A DNA stretch of 7,153 bases, taken from assembly GCA_937982505.1 (NCBI GenBank), contig CALJLV010000022.1, positions 1 to 7,153 on the forward strand, given 5' to 3'. This DNA is from an uncultured Desulfobacteraceae bacterium (GTDB lineage: Bacteria; Desulfobacterota; Desulfobacteria; Desulfobacterales; UBA2174). Shown here in pieces: positions 5,525 through 7,153 of this stretch; the stretch's first letter is position 1; each line of letters starts with the position of its first letter. The notes beneath the pieces are model-generated. The model saw only the letters and a list, made by a program, of their open reading frames with translations, had not been told where the DNA came from and ran no database searches. Both the position numbers and the translations under genes were made by a program.

Positions 5525-7038
5525 AGCAGACCCTCCCGGAGCAGAAGCCCCTTCAACCGATCCTCGGCCGCATACGCCGCCTGCAGCGATTCCCTGAGGT
5601 TGACGATGGCCTGATCGATGGTCATGGATTCTTCCTCGATCACCGGCTCCACGTAGCGGGGGATATTCAGGTTGAAATCGTTCTCGCGGATCTCGTCGAG
5701 CGTGACCACCCGGCAGATCCCTTCCACATCCTGATAGCCCTCGTACCAGCGATGGATGTTGTCCACGTGTTCCGGCAGCAGCTCGTTCTGGGCGCGGCCG
5801 GTCTTGAACTCCTTGGAGGCGTCGATGAACAGCACCTTCTGACGGTGGGCCTTGGGCTTGCTGTCGCGGAAGACCAGAACACAGGGCGCGAGACCGGTGC
5901 CGTAGAAAATGTTCTGACCAACGCCGATCACTGCTTCGAGGATGTCCATCTCCAGCAGCTTGCGCCGGATCTCGCCTTCCTTGGACATGCGGAACAGCAC
6001 GCCATGGGGGAGCACCACGGCCATGCGGCCGGTCTTGCGGGCCATTGACTTGATCATGTGCTGGACCCAGGCGAAGTCGCCAGACTTGGCTGGCGGCAGT
6101 CCGGCAAAGTTGCGGCCGTAGGGGTCGTTGATCCAGACGTCGTCCCCCCACTTTTCCAGGGAGAAGGGAGGATTGGCGATGACGCAGTCAAAGGTGGCGA
6201 GGCTGTCGCCTGAATAAAAGGCGGGCAAGCGCAGGGTGTCGCCGCGTTCGATATGGAAATCTTCCGCGCCGTGGAGAAAGAGGTTCATCCGGGCGATGGA
6301 GGATGTGGTCAGGTTTTTTTCCTGGCCGTAGAGCTTGCCCAGCATGAGGTTCTCGTCGCCGCCATGCTCTTTGACATGGTGTAGCGCCTCGAGGAGCATG
6401 CCGCCAGTCCCGCAGGCCGGGTCATAGATGGTTTCCCCGGCCTTGGGCGCAAGGATGCGAACCATCAGCGCGACCACGGAGCGCGGGGTATAGAATTCAC
6501 CGGCCTTCTTGTTGGTGAGGTCGGCAAATTTCTTGATCAGGTATTCATAGGCCTGGCCGAGAATGTCCGCCTTGCAGTGCTCATTGCCCAGGTTGAGCGA
6601 CGAGAAGTGTTCGATCAGGTCCTTGAGCAGCGCGTCCGAAAGGCGGTCTTTATTGGTCCACTGGGCATCGCCGAAGATGCCGTGCAGGGTGTCCGGGTTG
6701 GCCTGCTCGATACAGCGCATCGCCTTCTGGAGCGCATGGCCGATATTGGCGCTCTTGGCCCGGACATCCTTCCAGTGGCAGCCCTCCGGAACCTGGAACC
6801 GGTGGTTCTCGGGGAACTGGGCAAATTCCACGTCGCCGTCTGATTCTTCCAGTGCCACGGCATACTCCTCGTCATAGACGTCGGAGAGCCGCTTGAAGAA
6901 CAGCAGCGGGAAGATGTAGGTCTTGAAATCGGCCGCGTCGACAGGACCACGCAGGATATTGGCCGCCTCCCAGAGATGCCCGGAGAGGGTACCGATATCC
7001 AGATCGACTGAATTGTTATTTCCGTTCTTCCTGCTCAT
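5521..7038 (-). CDS. hsdM: HsdM1, Type I R-M DNA (adenine-N6) methyltransferase subunit, first of two
   Basis: A complete 505-residue N6-adenine methyltransferase subunit, which transfers a methyl group from S-adenosylmethionine to adenine in the site chosen by HsdS. It also supplies the M part of the restriction complex. The N-terminal helical HsdM domain (about 15-150) contains L-W-x-A-A-N-x-L-R-G and F-P-L-L-F-F-K-R-L-S-D-V-Y-D-E-E. The catalytic domain follows: G-E-F-Y-T-P-R (near 184), the SAM-binding motif I D206-P-A-C-G-T-G-G213 and the catalytic motif IV N289-P-P-F292. All are canonical. The C-terminal part includes the F-N-L-N-I-P-R-Y-V strand and a final helix (about 475-505). Length is normal for the family (about 500-530). 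The start at 7038 is preferred because the ATG overlaps the upstream TGA (ATGA) with AGGA nine bases ahead. The stop overlaps the GTG of the 75-residue gene. It aligns along its whole length with HsdM2, with roughly half the residues alike by eye, so the two are old paralogues and not a recent copy. Confidence 0.96.
   Translation of the reverse strand: MSRKNGNNNSVDLDIGTLSGHLWEAANILRGPVDAADFKTYIFPLLFFKRLSDVYDEEYAVALEESDGDVEFAQFPENHRFQVPEGCHWKDVRAKSANIGHALQKAMRCIEQANPDTLHGIFGDAQWTNKDRLSDALLKDLIEHFSSLNLGNEHCKADILGQAYEYLIKKFADLTNKKAGEFYTPRSVVALMVRILAPKAGETIYDPACGTGGMLLEALHHVKEHGGDENLMLGKLYGQEKNLTTSSIARMNLFLHGAEDFHIERGDTLRLPAFYSGDSLATFDCVIANPPFSLEKWGDDVWINDPYGRNFAGLPPAKSGDFAWVQHMIKSMARKTGRMAVVLPHGVLFRMSKEGEIRRKLLEMDILEAVIGVGQNIFYGTGLAPCVLVFRDSKPKAHRQKVLFIDASKEFKTGRAQNELLPEHVDNIHRWYEGYQDVEGICRVVTLDEIRENDFNLNIPRYVEPVIEEESMTIDQAIVNLRESLQAAYAAEDRLKGLLLREGLL
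5532..5536 (-). promoter_or_regulatory. Ribosome binding site that fixes the GTG start of the 75-aa gene
   Basis: GGAGG on the minus strand, seven bases (GTCTGCT) before the GTG at 5522-5524, inside the last codons of hsdM1. It is a near-perfect Shine-Dalgarno sequence at ideal spacing. This makes the non-ATG start credible and shows that the small gene is translated in its own right. Confidence 0.8.
6865..6916. repeat. Segment of hsdM1 nearly repeated in hsdM2 (partner at 5145-5196)
   Basis: The hsdM1 copy of the direct repeat, in the same orientation as its partner in hsdM2. A further exact 14-base match (6653-6666 against 4933-4946, encoding part of A-Q-W-T-N-K) lies at the same 1720-base offset. 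An exchange between copies would fuse the two hsdM genes and delete the 75-aa gene. Confidence 0.8.
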
Positions 7039-7153
7039 TCAGCTTGATCCTGTCTGCTCTTGTCCGCCGCGCCGCCAGCCTTCACCCACTCATCGACCTC
7101 GTCTTTCTTGAACTTCCAAAGACGGCCCATGCGATGGGCGGGCATCGCATGCT
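7035..7153 (-). CDS. Excisionase-family helix-turn-helix DNA-binding protein, C-terminal end (5' part outside window)
   Basis: Only the last 38 residues are in the window, ending with TGA at 7035-7037. They begin H-A-M-P-A-H-R and continue M-G-R-L-W-K-F-K-K-D-E-V-D-E-W-V, followed by a hydrophilic tail (AGGAADKSRQDQAE). The pattern P-A-x-[KR]-x-G-[RK]-x-W-[RK]-F-x-[KR]-x-E-[IV]-D-x-W is the familiar C-terminal half of the small winged-helix/HTH domain of the excisionase (Xis, HTH_17) family: the recognition helix end, the wing (RLWKF) and the last helix (DEVDEWV). Such proteins are usually 60-100 residues. The stop overlaps the hsdM1 start as ATGA, so it is the upstream member of the same operon. 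Its role is not shown by the sequence. Being translationally tied to hsdM, it is more likely a transcriptional regulator of the R-M genes than a phage excisionase, but this is inference. A C-terminal HTH fused to a longer protein cannot be excluded because the start is missing. Confidence 0.8.
   Translation of the reverse strand, partial: HAMPAHRMGRLWKFKKDEVDEWVKAGGAADKSRQDQAE

Noticed and set aside
5525..6151. Upstream extension of the 75-aa gene's frame to an ATG at 6151 (284 codons in total)
   Set aside because: The added part overlaps hsdM1 in another frame, reads as an Arg/Pro/Gly-rich shadow, and would ignore the strong GGAGG plus GTG start at the hsdM1 stop.
1..7153. CRISPR arrays, tRNA/rRNA genes, insertion sequences, terminators or promoters
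   Set aside because: The whole window is coding on the minus strand with no spacer-repeat arrays, transposase genes or intergenic room. No convincing hairpin plus T-run was seen.

Overview
The window is one dense, GC-rich bacterial operon read entirely on the minus strand: a Type I restriction-modification (R-M) locus with an unusual layout. In transcription order (right to left) it holds the C-terminal end of an excisionase-type helix-turn-helix protein (7035-7153, cut by the window edge), a first DNA methyltransferase subunit HsdM1 (5521-7038), a 75-residue acidic protein I do not recognise functionally (5297-5524), a second, diverged HsdM2 (3777-5300), the specificity subunit HsdS (2551-3780) and the restriction/translocation subunit HsdR (1-2558, cut at its C terminus by the left edge). 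No gap of more than a few bases exists between genes. Every junction overlaps (ATGA, GTGA, ATGA, ATGA, then an 8-base overlap), so the set is probably one transcript with coupled translation. The promoter and terminator must lie outside the window.

The organism looks like a proteobacterium, probably gamma or beta: roughly 60% GC in most of the operon, strong GGAGG-type ribosome binding sites, and protein sequences resembling proteobacterial Type I R-M subunits. This is an inference; nothing here fixes the genus. R-M operons are typical accessory, horizontally moved DNA, and the second half of hsdS is clearly AT-richer than its neighbours.

How the genes should work together: HsdS carries two target-recognition domains and normally docks two identical HsdM subunits, giving an M2S methyltransferase that places N6-methyladenine in a bipartite site. 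HsdR adds ATP-driven translocation and cleavage of unmodified DNA. HsdR residue spacing (nuclease D156/E170/K172, Walker K312, D405 of DEAH) and the subunit lengths resemble the EcoR124I (Type IC) pattern as I remember it. What does not fit the textbook operon is two different, full-length hsdM genes serving one hsdS, with a small acidic gene wedged between them. This suggests a heteromeric M1-M2-S enzyme, or a catalytic/structural division of labour. The small protein may be an accessory or regulatory partner, and the HTH protein a candidate controller. All three proposals are inferences from gene order and motifs.
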